From Kribbella rubisoli (lineage in GTDB: Bacteria > Actinomycetota > Actinomycetes > Propionibacteriales > Kribbellaceae), in NCBI RefSeq assembly GCF_004217145.1, contig NZ_SHKR01000012.1, positions 310,001 through 374,000 of the forward strand: a stretch of 64,000 bases of DNA, in the 5' to 3' direction. Made by a program: the position numbers and the translations under genes. Positions 23,876 through 31,190 of this stretch are shown here, in pieces. The first letter of the stretch is position 1. Each line of letters starts with the position of its first letter. The notes below the pieces were generated by a model. It was not told the origin of the DNA. It made no database searches and saw only the letters and a list, made by a program, of their open reading frames with translations.

Positions 23876-24577
23876 ATGGATCTTGAGTGGGCGGGGTGCC
23901 GGAACGTCCGGGATGTCGGGGGATTGCCGACGGCGGACGGGCGGGTCGTGCGGGCGGGCGTGCTGATTCGGTCGGAGAGTTTGCAGTACCTCACCGACGA
24001 CGGTGTCGACGCGGTACGGCGGGCCGGGGTGGGGCGGATTCTGGACCTGCGGGGCGACGGCGAGGTTGCGGCGTTCCCGACGCCGTTCACCGGTACGCCG
24101 TTGGCCGTGCGGCAGGCGTTGCAGGATCCGGCGGATCCGGATCACGGGCAGCCGACGATCGTCGAGGCGTGTACGTGGATGCTCGATCGGCGGCCGGAGT
24201 TGTTCGCGGCCGCGGTGAAGGCGATCGCCGACGAGGAGGACGGCGCGGTCGTCGTGCACTGTCACGGCGGGAAGGACCGGACCGGGATGGTCGTCGCGCT
24301 GGCGCTCAGCGTGGCCGGCGTACCGGAGGAAGAGATCGTTGCCGACTACTTCCTGACCCAGGAGCGGCTCGCGCCGTGGCTGGAAGAGCAGCTGGCCGCG
24401 GAGCCGGACCCGTCCAAGCATCCGGAGATGATCGAGTTCCGCGACACCCGGGCCGAGTCGATCGTCGCGATCCTGCGCCACCTCGACACGAAGTACGGCG
24501 GACCGGAGTCATACCTGCGGCACGGTGGTCTCACCGACGAGGATCTGACCAAGCTGAGAGCCCGCTTAGTGAGCTGA
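23876..24577 (+). CDS. Tyrosine/lipid-type phosphatase (CX5R, DSP-like)
   Basis: A 233-residue enzyme. The N-terminal NVRDVGGLPTADGRVVRAGVLIRSESLQYLTDDG is the family start of actinobacterial tyrosine-protein phosphatases (MptpB/SiwC type). The P-loop VVVHCHGGKDRTGMVVAL (near residue 125) holds the catalytic Cys and Arg, with the Lys-Asp pair that resembles phosphoinositide-active members. It is cytoplasmic. The start at 23876 gives the usual length; the longer frame begins in non-coding sequence. Substrate unknown. Confidence 0.9.
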   Translation: MDLEWAGCRNVRDVGGLPTADGRVVRAGVLIRSESLQYLTDDGVDAVRRAGVGRILDLRGDGEVAAFPTPFTGTPLAVRQALQDPADPDHGQPTIVEACTWMLDRRPELFAAAVKAIADEEDGAVVVHCHGGKDRTGMVVALALSVAGVPEEEIVADYFLTQERLAPWLEEQLAAEPDPSKHPEMIEFRDTRAESIVAILRHLDTKYGGPESYLRHGGLTDEDLTKLRARLVS

Positions 24578-24669
24578 CCTGCGTCACGACGGGATCACAC
24601 AGCGCAGTACATTGGCGCAATGCCGACCGCCGCTGTGTTGATTGCCGCGCCTCCGGCGCGGCGGCTCAT

Positions 24670-24747
24670 GGGGCCTGGATCCCCGGCCTTCCCTCGTCTC
24701 TCCGGTCGCTTCGCTCCCTCCGTTCCTCGGTCCAGGCCGGGGGCCCC
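24670..24747. repeat. Imperfect inverted repeat with pyrimidine-rich loop
   Basis: ATGGGGCC, a 6-base insert and CCCGGCCT at about 24669-24690 pair with AGGCCGGGGGCCCCAT at about 24734-24749, overlapping the start codon of the ABC permease. The loop between is strongly pyrimidine-rich on the plus strand (TCCCTCGTCTCTCC, CGCTCCCTCCGTTCC). An mRNA hairpin would hide the permease start, which lacks a clear ribosome site. Confidence 0.5.
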
Positions 24748-25629
24748 ATGAGCGGGCCGACCGGGACGACAAGCCCGGCCGAGCTGGCCGAACGCTACGG
24801 ACTCTCCAAGAGCTCGATCCGCCCCCCGCTCAGCTCGTATCTCCGTGAGCTGTGGAGCCGTCGCCAGTTCGTCCTCAGTTACGCCACCGCACGCACCTAC
24901 GCCATGTACGCCGGAGCGCGCCTCGGCTCGATCTGGCAGGTGCTGACGCCGCTGCTCAACGCCGGCGTGTACTACCTCGCCTTCGGTGTTCTGCTCGGCA
25001 CCAAGAACGGGATCGACAACTACGTCGCGTTCCTGCTCAGCGGGATCTTCGTCTTCACGTTCACGCAGCGCTGCATGACCGAGGGTTCGCGCTCACTCGC
25101 GCTGAACCTGTCGCTGATCCGCACGCTGCACTTCCCCCGCGCCACCCTCCCGCTGGCCTACGTGCTGAACGAGCTGAACCAGATGCTGGTCTCGCTCGCG
25201 ATCCTGTTCGTGGTGGTCGGGTTCACCGACGGCCCGGCGTGGCGCTGGTTCCTGATCGCGCCGGCGATGGTGCTGCAGATGATGTTCAACATCGGCATCA
25301 CGCTGGTCTTCGCGCGGATCGGGACGTTCGTCTCCGACGTCACCCAGCTGCTGCCGTTCGTCACCCGCACTTGGCTGTACGCGTCCGGCATCTTCTTCTC
25401 GCTGCCGGCCAAGCTGGAGCAGCTGAACGCCCCGAGCTGGGTGGTCCAGGTGCTCGCGTTCAACCCGATCTCGGCGTACATCGACATCGTCCGGCGATCG
25501 CTGCTCCAGGAGCACAAGCAGAACGAGCTGCCGCACGCCTGGACGATCGCGATCGTCTGGTCGTTCGTGATGCTGGCGGCCGGCTTCTGGTACTTCTGGC
25601 GGGCGGAGGACCGTTATGGCCGGGGCTGA
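24748..25629 (+). CDS. ABC-2 type polysaccharide/teichoic acid export permease (TagG/RfbD-like)
   Basis: A 293-residue permease. A cytoplasmic start (about 45 residues) is followed by six helices. ARTYAMYAGARLGSIWQVLTPLLNAGVYYLAFGVLLG and the C-terminal NPISAYIDIVRRSLL match TagG/Wzm-type exporters of wall polymers. It overlaps the ATPase gene by 14 bases. The pair would export an undecaprenyl-linked glycan made by the GT2 and sugar-nucleotide genes to the right. The start codon lies inside an inverted repeat. Confidence 0.9.
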   Translation: MSGPTGTTSPAELAERYGLSKSSIRPPLSSYLRELWSRRQFVLSYATARTYAMYAGARLGSIWQVLTPLLNAGVYYLAFGVLLGTKNGIDNYVAFLLSGIFVFTFTQRCMTEGSRSLALNLSLIRTLHFPRATLPLAYVLNELNQMLVSLAILFVVVGFTDGPAWRWFLIAPAMVLQMMFNIGITLVFARIGTFVSDVTQLLPFVTRTWLYASGIFFSLPAKLEQLNAPSWVVQVLAFNPISAYIDIVRRSLLQEHKQNELPHAWTIAIVWSFVMLAAGFWYFWRAEDRYGRG

Positions 25630-26374
25630 GCCCACTGTCATCGCCGACAAGCTGGACATCATCTACAAGGTGATCGCCGGCCAGGGCGGCAAGGGTACGG
25701 CGGCCACCGCGTTCCGGCGGATCCTGAAACGGCAGGACCGGCCGACGATCCGCGAGGTCCACGCGGTCAAGAGCGTGAGCTTCACCGCGAACAAGGGCGA
25801 CGCGATCGGCGTGATCGGCCGTAACGGCTCCGGCAAGTCGACGCTGCTGCGCGCGATCGCCGGCCTGCTGCCGCCCGCATCCGGCGCGGTCTACACCAGC
25901 GGGCAGCCGTCGCTGCTGGGCGTGAACGCGGCGATGATGAACGACCTCACCGGCGACCGCAACGTGGTCCTCGGCTGCCTCGCGATGGGCATGTCCCCGG
26001 CCGAGGTCCAGCGCCGCTACGACGAGATCGTCGAGTTCTCCGGGATCGGCGATTTCATCGACCTGCCGATGTCGACGTACTCCTCGGGGATGGCGGCACG
26101 GCTGAAGTTCGCGATCGCGTCCGCGAAGACGCACGACATCCTGCTCGTCGACGAGGCGCTGGCCACCGGCGACGCCGAGTTCCGGGTCCGGTCCGAGCGC
26201 AGGATCAAGGAGCTCCGCGACCAGGCCGGCACGGTCTTCTTGGTCAGCCACAGCCTCGACGTCGTCCACGAGACATGCAACCGCGCGATCTGGCTGGACG
26301 CCGGCGTACTGAAGCTCGACGGCCCCGTCGAAGAAGTCGTCGCCGCCTACGTCCACTCCACCCGAGCCGGCTAA
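25616..26374 (+). CDS. ABC exporter ATPase (TagH/Wzt-like)
   Basis: A 252-residue ATPase. Walker A GVIGRNGSGKSTLLRA lies near residue 65, the signature YSSGMAARLKFA near 155, Walker B ILLVDEALATGD near 178 and the H-loop LVSHSLD near 210. The N-terminal VSFTANKGDAIGVIGRNG and the low Q-loop complexity are typical of polysaccharide exporters; the extra C-terminal glycan-binding domain of longer Wzt proteins is absent. It partners the permease upstream. Followed by repeat-rich DNA and a probable inserted gene. Confidence 0.93.
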   Translation: MAGAEPTVIADKLDIIYKVIAGQGGKGTAATAFRRILKRQDRPTIREVHAVKSVSFTANKGDAIGVIGRNGSGKSTLLRAIAGLLPPASGAVYTSGQPSLLGVNAAMMNDLTGDRNVVLGCLAMGMSPAEVQRRYDEIVEFSGIGDFIDLPMSTYSSGMAARLKFAIASAKTHDILLVDEALATGDAEFRVRSERRIKELRDQAGTVFLVSHSLDVVHETCNRAIWLDAGVLKLDGPVEEVVAAYVHSTRAG

Positions 26375-26383
26375 GACGCATAG

Positions 26384-26399
26384 CAGTGGATAACCACTG
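26384..26399. repeat. Palindrome CAGTGG-ATAA-CCACTG
   Basis: Six-base arms around ATAA, 10 bases after the ATPase stop. A second palindrome (26447-26460) shares the AGTGGATA core. The two flank the region upstream of the DUF559-type gene and look like paired operators. The element reads TTATCCACT on the minus strand, one base from a DnaA box. Confidence 0.5.
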
Positions 26400-26429
26400 G
26401 TCTTGGGCGTTCTCCACTGGTACTCGGGT

Positions 26430-26456
26430 GAAGAACCCCCAACATCAGTGGATATC
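26430..26456. repeat. Left inverted repeat of AbiEi/DUF559 cassette
   Basis: GAAGAACCCCCAACA, three bases (TCA), then GTGGATATC. The same 27-base arrangement occurs in reverse complement at 27466-27492 with only the three middle bases different. The two copies enclose one gene, so they are likely ends of a mobile or duplicated unit. Confidence 0.75.
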
Positions 26457-26468
26457 CACTTATCCACA
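26447..26468. promoter_or_regulatory. 14-bp palindrome joined to a perfect DnaA-box sequence
   Basis: AGTGGATATCCACT (26447-26460) is perfectly palindromic. It runs into TTATCCACA (26460-26468), which equals the DnaA-box consensus. Because the neighbouring palindrome carries a near match in opposite orientation, these may simply be operator half-sites of the downstream gene; they are too few for an origin. Confidence 0.45.
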
Positions 26469-26519
26469 GATGTGCCGGCAGGGAGCCTGGGCGATGCCGG
26501 GGCGTTGGATGCTTGGTGG

Positions 26520-27467
26520 GTGAACCAGCGGCTCAGACTGATCGCGCAGCAACAAGGTGGCGTCTTCAGCCGTCGCCAGGCCCTTGCGAGCGGATGCACC
26601 CACGAGCAGATCGTCCGCTGCCTGCGGAACGGAAGCTGGGAACAGATCCGACGCGGTCAGTACGCCGAGGTGCTCGACCTGACTGTTCTGCCGCCGTGGG
26701 AACGCGCCCGGACGACGCACCTCCGGCAGGTGCACGCGGTGATGAACGCGATGCGCCCGGGGACTGTCGCCGTCAGCCATCAGTCGGCGCTGGTCCTGCA
26801 CGGTCTGCCGATCTGGGGCCTCGACCTCAGCCGCGTGCACGTCACCCGGGTGGACGGGCGATCCGGTGGTGTCGTCGCCGGCGTACAGCACCACCTCGGA
26901 GTGCTGACCGACGCCGACCTCGATGTCGTCGACGGCCTGCTCGTGACCAGCATCGCGCGCGCGACAGTCGAATCTGCGTGTACGGCGTCGTTCGAGGTGG
27001 CGGTGATCGGTGTGGACGCTGCGCTGCGCACCGGCCACCTCGGAGAGGACGAGGTACGGCGTCTGCGGTCCGTGACGGCGTTCTGGCCCGGATCCGTCAC
27101 GGCCCGGGAAGCTTTGCGGTTCGGGAACGGACTGTCCGAGTCGGTCGGTGAGTCACGGCTCCGGGTCCTGATGTACGAGCGCGGGCTGCCGCAACCTCGC
27201 CTGCAGACCGAGTTCCGCGATCGTTTCGGGCCCATCGGCCGGGTCGACTTCGACTTCGACGGGTACCAGACGGTGGTCGAGTTCGACGGCGTGCTCAAGT
27301 ACGGCGGCGGATCGCCCGAGGTGCTGATCCGGGAGAAGCGGCGCGAGGACCGGCTCCGCGCGATCGGCCTCACCGTGATCCGCACCGACTGGTCCGACCT
27401 CGACCGGCCCGCCGAGCTCGCCGCCGACATGTTCCGAGTCCTGGAACCGCGTCGCCGGCGCGCGTGA
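26520..27467 (+). CDS. AbiEi-antitoxin-like HTH protein with DUF559/PD-(D/E)XK C-domain
   Basis: A 315-residue protein. The N-terminus RLRLIAQQQGGVFSRRQALASGCTHEQIVRCLRNGSWEQIRRGQYAE is the winged-helix domain of AbiEi-type antitoxins. The C-terminus GRVDFDFDGYQTVVEFDGVLKYGG, then REKRREDRLRAIGLTVIRTDWSDL, resembles the Vsr/DUF559 nuclease fold, with the D, E and K positions present. It has no AbiEii toxin partner. The GTG at 26520 fits the family start. Its stop lies within the right inverted repeat. Role (solo regulator, nuclease or defence) unproven. Confidence 0.8.
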   Translation: MNQRLRLIAQQQGGVFSRRQALASGCTHEQIVRCLRNGSWEQIRRGQYAEVLDLTVLPPWERARTTHLRQVHAVMNAMRPGTVAVSHQSALVLHGLPIWGLDLSRVHVTRVDGRSGGVVAGVQHHLGVLTDADLDVVDGLLVTSIARATVESACTASFEVAVIGVDAALRTGHLGEDEVRRLRSVTAFWPGSVTAREALRFGNGLSESVGESRLRVLMYERGLPQPRLQTEFRDRFGPIGRVDFDFDGYQTVVEFDGVLKYGGGSPEVLIREKRREDRLRAIGLTVIRTDWSDLDRPAELAADMFRVLEPRRRRA

Positions 27468-27492
27468 TATCCACCCGTGTTGGGGGTTCTTC
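27466..27492. repeat. Right inverted repeat of AbiEi/DUF559 cassette
   Basis: GATATCCAC, three bases (CCG), then TGTTGGGGGTTCTTC, the reverse complement of the left copy at 26430-26456 except for the middle triplet. It begins within the stop codon of the enclosed gene. A further GAGAACCCCCAAA word follows at about 27509-27521, so this end may carry a partial extra copy. Confidence 0.75.
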
Positions 27493-27556
27493 TGCCGCAT
27501 ACCAGCCGAGAACCCCCAAAGGGAAGGGATCTCCCCTCGGGTTGGCGACCGGCAGG

Positions 27557-28561
27557 TTAGACGGCCTTCGGTTGTTCGCGGAGGCCGATGAGGAAGCCGA
27601 GGCCCCACGAGACGTGCATGGTCGCGCAGACCAGCGGCATCCAGAAGAGGGCCTTCCAGGGCAGGTAGCGGCCTTCCATCGCGGAGCCGAAGATCAGCAG
27701 CAGCGCGTAGCCCAGCGGCGCGATGAAGCCGAGGTCGAGCCAGCTGACGCCGGTGGCCAGGCCGACGATGCCGAGGATCGTGCCGACGGCCAGCAGGATC
27801 ACGGCGACCGGCGGGGCGAGGTACCGCTTGTTGGCGGTCTCCGGGTGCCGGCGGATTACCTCGCGGCGCCACTGGCCGGTGTGGAAGAACTGCTTGGCCA
27901 CCGCGGACAGCGACGAGCGCGGCCGGTAGGTGACCGAGAGATCCGGGGTGAACCAGATCAGCCCGCCGGTCTTGCGGATCCGGTAGTTGAGCTCCCAGTC
28001 CTGGGCCCGGTGCATGGTCTCGTCGAAGCCGCCGACCCGCTCGAGAGCGGCCCGCCGGAACACGCCGAGGTACACGGTGTCGGCCGGCCCGGCCTTGCCG
28101 CCCTGGTGGAACGTGGACGCGCCCAGCCCCAGCCGGGAGCGGTACGCGCAGGCGACTGCCATCTCCGTCGGGGTGCGGCCCTCGGCCGCCATCACGCCGC
28201 CGACGTTGTCCGCGCCGCTCTCCTCCAGCACCTCGACCGCGCGGGTGATGTACCCGTCGGTGAGCGCGCCGTGCCCGTCGACCCGGACCAGGATGTCGTG
28301 CTTGGCGTGCGCGATACCGACGTTCAGCGCGGCCGGGGTCTTGCCGGTCGGGTTCGGCACGATGCTGATCCGGTGATCCTTCTCGGCCAGCTTGTCCGCG
28401 ATCTCCTGCGTCCGGTCCTTGCTCGGGCCGATCGCGAGGACGACCTCCAGCTCACCGGGGTAGTCCTGCTCGAGGACGCGGCCGGCCGCCTCCTCGAGAT
28501 GGCGTTCCTCGTTCAGCACGGGCATCACGACGGATACGGGTGGCCAGTGGGACAGCGGCAT
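27557..28561 (-). CDS. Family 2 glycosyltransferase, membrane-anchored
   Basis: A 334-residue GT2 enzyme. VSVVMPVLNEERHLEEAAGRVLEQDYPG opens the nucleotide-sugar fold, LVRVDGHGALTDGYI carries the DxD-like site, and HRAQDWELNYRIRKTGG is the acceptor/catalytic region. Three C-terminal hydrophobic segments (about residues 245-330) anchor it. It starts 6 bases after the LCP gene and is cotranscribed with it. It is probably a glycopolymer or exopolysaccharide synthesis step on the cytoplasmic face. Sugar donor unknown. Confidence 0.92.
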   Translation of the reverse strand: MPLSHWPPVSVVMPVLNEERHLEEAAGRVLEQDYPGELEVVLAIGPSKDRTQEIADKLAEKDHRISIVPNPTGKTPAALNVGIAHAKHDILVRVDGHGALTDGYITRAVEVLEESGADNVGGVMAAEGRTPTEMAVACAYRSRLGLGASTFHQGGKAGPADTVYLGVFRRAALERVGGFDETMHRAQDWELNYRIRKTGGLIWFTPDLSVTYRPRSSLSAVAKQFFHTGQWRREVIRRHPETANKRYLAPPVAVILLAVGTILGIVGLATGVSWLDLGFIAPLGYALLLIFGSAMEGRYLPWKALFWMPLVCATMHVSWGLGFLIGLREQPKAV

Positions 28562-28567
28562 ATCAGG

Positions 28568-30043
28568 TCAGGCCTTACAGATCGATGCGACGTCGTCGAC
28601 GCCGGTGGCGGGTGTGGTCGGTGAAGCGGTGGGCTTCTTGGTCGAGCCGGTGCTCGGTTTCTTCGTCGTGCTGGTGGTACTACGCGGAGTGGTCGAGGTC
28701 TTACCGTCTCCTCCTGAGCCGCCCTTGTCCAGCGATTCGGACTTCGCGATCGCCTCGGCGACCTTCGTCCGGATCAGCGCGAAGTCCGGGTCGCCGGTGT
28801 GGATCAACGGCGGGACCGCGGAGAAGCTTGACACCGGGAGCTTCTTCGCGTCCAGCGCGAGATCGGTGAAGGTGCCCAGCTCTCCGGCCGGAATGTCGGT
28901 CTTGACCACCTGTTTGCTGGCCGACGCGATGCCCTGGAACTTGGTCAGCACGGTCGACGGCGACAGCTGGTTCAGCATCGCGGACATCACGCACTTCTGC
29001 CGGGCCATCCGCTCGTAGTCCGATGACTCGGCCCGGGACCGGGCGAACCAGAGCGCGTGGTACCCGTCCAGGTGCTGGTTCTTGCCGGCCTCGATGTAGC
29101 CCTTGATCGGGGAGCTGCCGCCGCCGATCGGGACCCGCTTGCCGATGTCCAGCGTGATCCCGCCGACCGCGTTGAGCAGGTCGCGGAACCCGGCCAGGTC
29201 GATCAGCACGAAGTAGTTGATCTTGAGCCCGGTGACGGCCTCGATCGCCTGTGTGGTGGCGGTTTCGCCCGGGTTCGGGTCGCCGGGGAACAGGGCCTTG
29301 TGGTTGGCGGCGTAGGTGTAGACGGCGTTGAGCAGGCACTCGGCAGCGCACTTGTTCCACATGAAGCCTTCGGGGAACTGCTTGGCCATCGCCGTACCGG
29401 CCGGGAACGGGACCTTGGCCAGGTTCCGCGGGAGGCCGATCAGGACGGTCCGGCCGGTGTCCGCGTCGATGCTGGCCACCGTCATGCTGTCCGGCCGGGT
29501 GCCGATCCGGTCCGCGCCGGAGTCGCCGCCCATCATCAGCACGTTGTAACGGCCCTTCTCGGCCTTCGAGGACTTCCCGCTGCCGAACACGCTGGCGACG
29601 AAGTCGCGCTGGGTGTTCACGATCACACTCGCGTAGACCAGTGCGCCGACGACGACGAAGATCAGTACGCCGTCGAGGATGCTCGTGATGAGGCGGTGAT
29701 TGCGCTCCAGCGTCAGCGGCTGCGAGATCCGGTACGCGTCGATGAACAGCGCCGCCCAGCCGATCGCGAGCACGATCAGGATGATCTGCACCAGCCGCAG
29801 CGTCCCCGGCCGGGCCAGGAAGTTGATCGTCCCCGAGCGCCAGATCAGGCCGAGCACGATCAGGAACACGATGATCGCGATCAGGCCGAAGACCACCCGC
29901 CAGACCCAGCGGCCGGCGCGGCGGCTGCCCGCGACGATCTGGGCCGACCCGGGCAGGATCAGCGTCATCAACAACAGTGTCAGCGCCCGCTTGAACCGGA
30001 CCGGCTCGCGGAGATTGCGCAGGTCTGGCTTCTCCTGCGGCAT
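28568..30043 (-). CDS. LytR-CpsA-Psr (LCP) glycopolymer ligase
   Basis: A 491-residue protein with four N-terminal hydrophobic segments (about residues 20-150) before the extracellular LCP domain. LCP motifs include NVLMMGGDSGADRIGTRPDSMTVASIDADTGRTVLIGLPRNL, then YFVLIDLAGFRDLLNAVGGITLDI and the Arg-rich ALWFARSRAESSDYERMARQKCV. The C-terminal 60 residues are Ser/Thr/Lys/Pro-rich. LCP enzymes transfer glycopolymers from undecaprenyl carrier to peptidoglycan (Rv3267 relatives attach arabinogalactan). GAAGGA lies before the ATG at 30043. Confidence 0.93.
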   Translation of the reverse strand: MPQEKPDLRNLREPVRFKRALTLLLMTLILPGSAQIVAGSRRAGRWVWRVVFGLIAIIVFLIVLGLIWRSGTINFLARPGTLRLVQIILIVLAIGWAALFIDAYRISQPLTLERNHRLITSILDGVLIFVVVGALVYASVIVNTQRDFVASVFGSGKSSKAEKGRYNVLMMGGDSGADRIGTRPDSMTVASIDADTGRTVLIGLPRNLAKVPFPAGTAMAKQFPEGFMWNKCAAECLLNAVYTYAANHKALFPGDPNPGETATTQAIEAVTGLKINYFVLIDLAGFRDLLNAVGGITLDIGKRVPIGGGSSPIKGYIEAGKNQHLDGYHALWFARSRAESSDYERMARQKCVMSAMLNQLSPSTVLTKFQGIASASKQVVKTDIPAGELGTFTDLALDAKKLPVSSFSAVPPLIHTGDPDFALIRTKVAEAIAKSESLDKGGSGGDGKTSTTPRSTTSTTKKPSTGSTKKPTASPTTPATGVDDVASICKA

Positions 30044-30291
30044 GACGTCCTTCCGTTCTCCAACCGGGCGGTCTGATGCCGACCGTACCTTGTCCTCACT
30101 TGTCACTTGGTACGACGTGCCGCGGGACGAACTGGTTCGGGCGGAGGCGGATCCGGAGACGAAGAGTAGCAGTCTCTTCACACAGCGCAGGAAAACCCGT
30201 GCAGTCACCCTGCTTCACACAGTTGTGATGGTCGGCGGCGGACCGATGCGTTACGAAGTCTTCTAAGTACAACCAGTGAGGAAACCGCCCC
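30044..30291. promoter_or_regulatory. Divergent promoter region of LCP and protease genes
   Basis: These 248 bases hold no gene. CTTCACACAG is repeated at 30176-30185 and 30213-30222. The second copy is part of the dyad TCACA-CAGT-TGTGA (30215-30228). They sit in the protease promoter region and may bind a regulator. Confidence 0.35.
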
Positions 30292-31125
30292 ATGAAACTG
30301 TTCCGCTCAGTCCTGGCCGTTACAGCGGTCGCGACCACCACCCTCCTCGGTACGACGTCCGCACACGCCGCGGCGCCCGGTACCGACTTCACCGGCATCG
30401 CCGCACTGAGCAACTGCTCCGCATCCCTCGTCCGGTACGCCGAATCGGTCAGCACCGACAAGGCGCTCGTGCTCACCAACGGGCACTGCTACGAGGGCGG
30501 GTTCCTGCAACCCGGCCAGGTGCTGGTGAACAAGGCGTCGACGCGTTCGATCACGCTGCTGAAGCCGGACTCCAACCGCGCCGGTACGGTCCGCGCCGAC
30601 AAGATCCTGTTCGGCACGATGACCAAGACGGACATGATCGTCTACGAGGTGAACGAGACGTACGCGTCCATCAAGAGCCGGCTGAACGTCACTCCGCTGA
30701 CCCTGGCCAAGCAGGGCCCGGCCGACGGCGCCGGGATGGCGGTCGTATCGGGTTACTGGAAGCGCATCTACACCTGCTCGGTGCAGGCGACGATCCCGCA
30801 ACTGCGCGAGGGCGACTGGACCTGGCAGAACTCGATCAAGTACCAGCAGCCCGGTTGCGAGACGATCGGCGGTACGTCGGGATCGCCCGTCGTGAGCACG
30901 ACGACCGGCGAGATGATCGGCATCAACAACACCGGTAACGAGGACGGCGAGCGCTGCACGGTGAACAACCCGTGCGAGGTCGACGCCAACGGCAACGTCA
31001 CCGTCGAGCAGGGCGCGGCGTACGGCCAGCAGACCTGGTGGCTCTACACCTGCCTGACCGCGGACCGCACGATCGACCTGAACAAGTCCGGCTGCCAACT
31101 CCCGAAGCCGGCCCGTCGTCGCTGA
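30292..31125 (+). CDS. Secreted trypsin-like serine protease (S1 family)
   Basis: A 277-residue exported enzyme. The Sec signal peptide covers residues 1-26 (cleavage after SAHA). The triad can be placed: His65 in VLTNGHCY, Asp114 in MTKTDMIVYE and Ser196 in IGGTSGSPVVS. Cys pairs near residues 42/66 and 162/189 suggest disulfides. There is no obvious propeptide. It acts outside the cell and is a single gene. The residues around the Ser (GGTSGSP) resemble bacterial trypsin-like rather than digestive-type enzymes. Substrate unknown. Confidence 0.9.
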   Translation: MKLFRSVLAVTAVATTTLLGTTSAHAAAPGTDFTGIAALSNCSASLVRYAESVSTDKALVLTNGHCYEGGFLQPGQVLVNKASTRSITLLKPDSNRAGTVRADKILFGTMTKTDMIVYEVNETYASIKSRLNVTPLTLAKQGPADGAGMAVVSGYWKRIYTCSVQATIPQLREGDWTWQNSIKYQQPGCETIGGTSGSPVVSTTTGEMIGINNTGNEDGERCTVNNPCEVDANGNVTVEQGAAYGQQTWWLYTCLTADRTIDLNKSGCQLPKPARRR

Positions 31126-31143
31126 CTGTCCGTAATAAGGACG

Positions 31144-31190
31144 TGCGGGGTGACGCAGACCACTTCGATATCCGGTAACGTCGCCCCGCA
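31144..31190. repeat. 12-bp inverted repeat ending at a start codon
   Basis: TGCGGGGTGACG (31144-31155) pairs with CGTCGCCCCGCA (31179-31190) with one mismatch across a 23-base loop. The right arm ends on the A of the ATG at 31190, where no ribosome site is seen. It could be the protease-gene terminator, or could mask the next start. Confidence 0.45.

Noticed and set aside
23887..25629. One 580-codon frame apparently fusing phosphatase-region sequence with the ABC permease
   Set aside because: Its N-terminal half is an out-of-frame reading of the phosphatase gene; only the part from 24748 is family-like.
26384..26468. Replication origin suggested by DnaA-box matches
   Set aside because: Only one perfect and one near box, no cluster, and no dnaA/dnaN/gyrase genes nearby.
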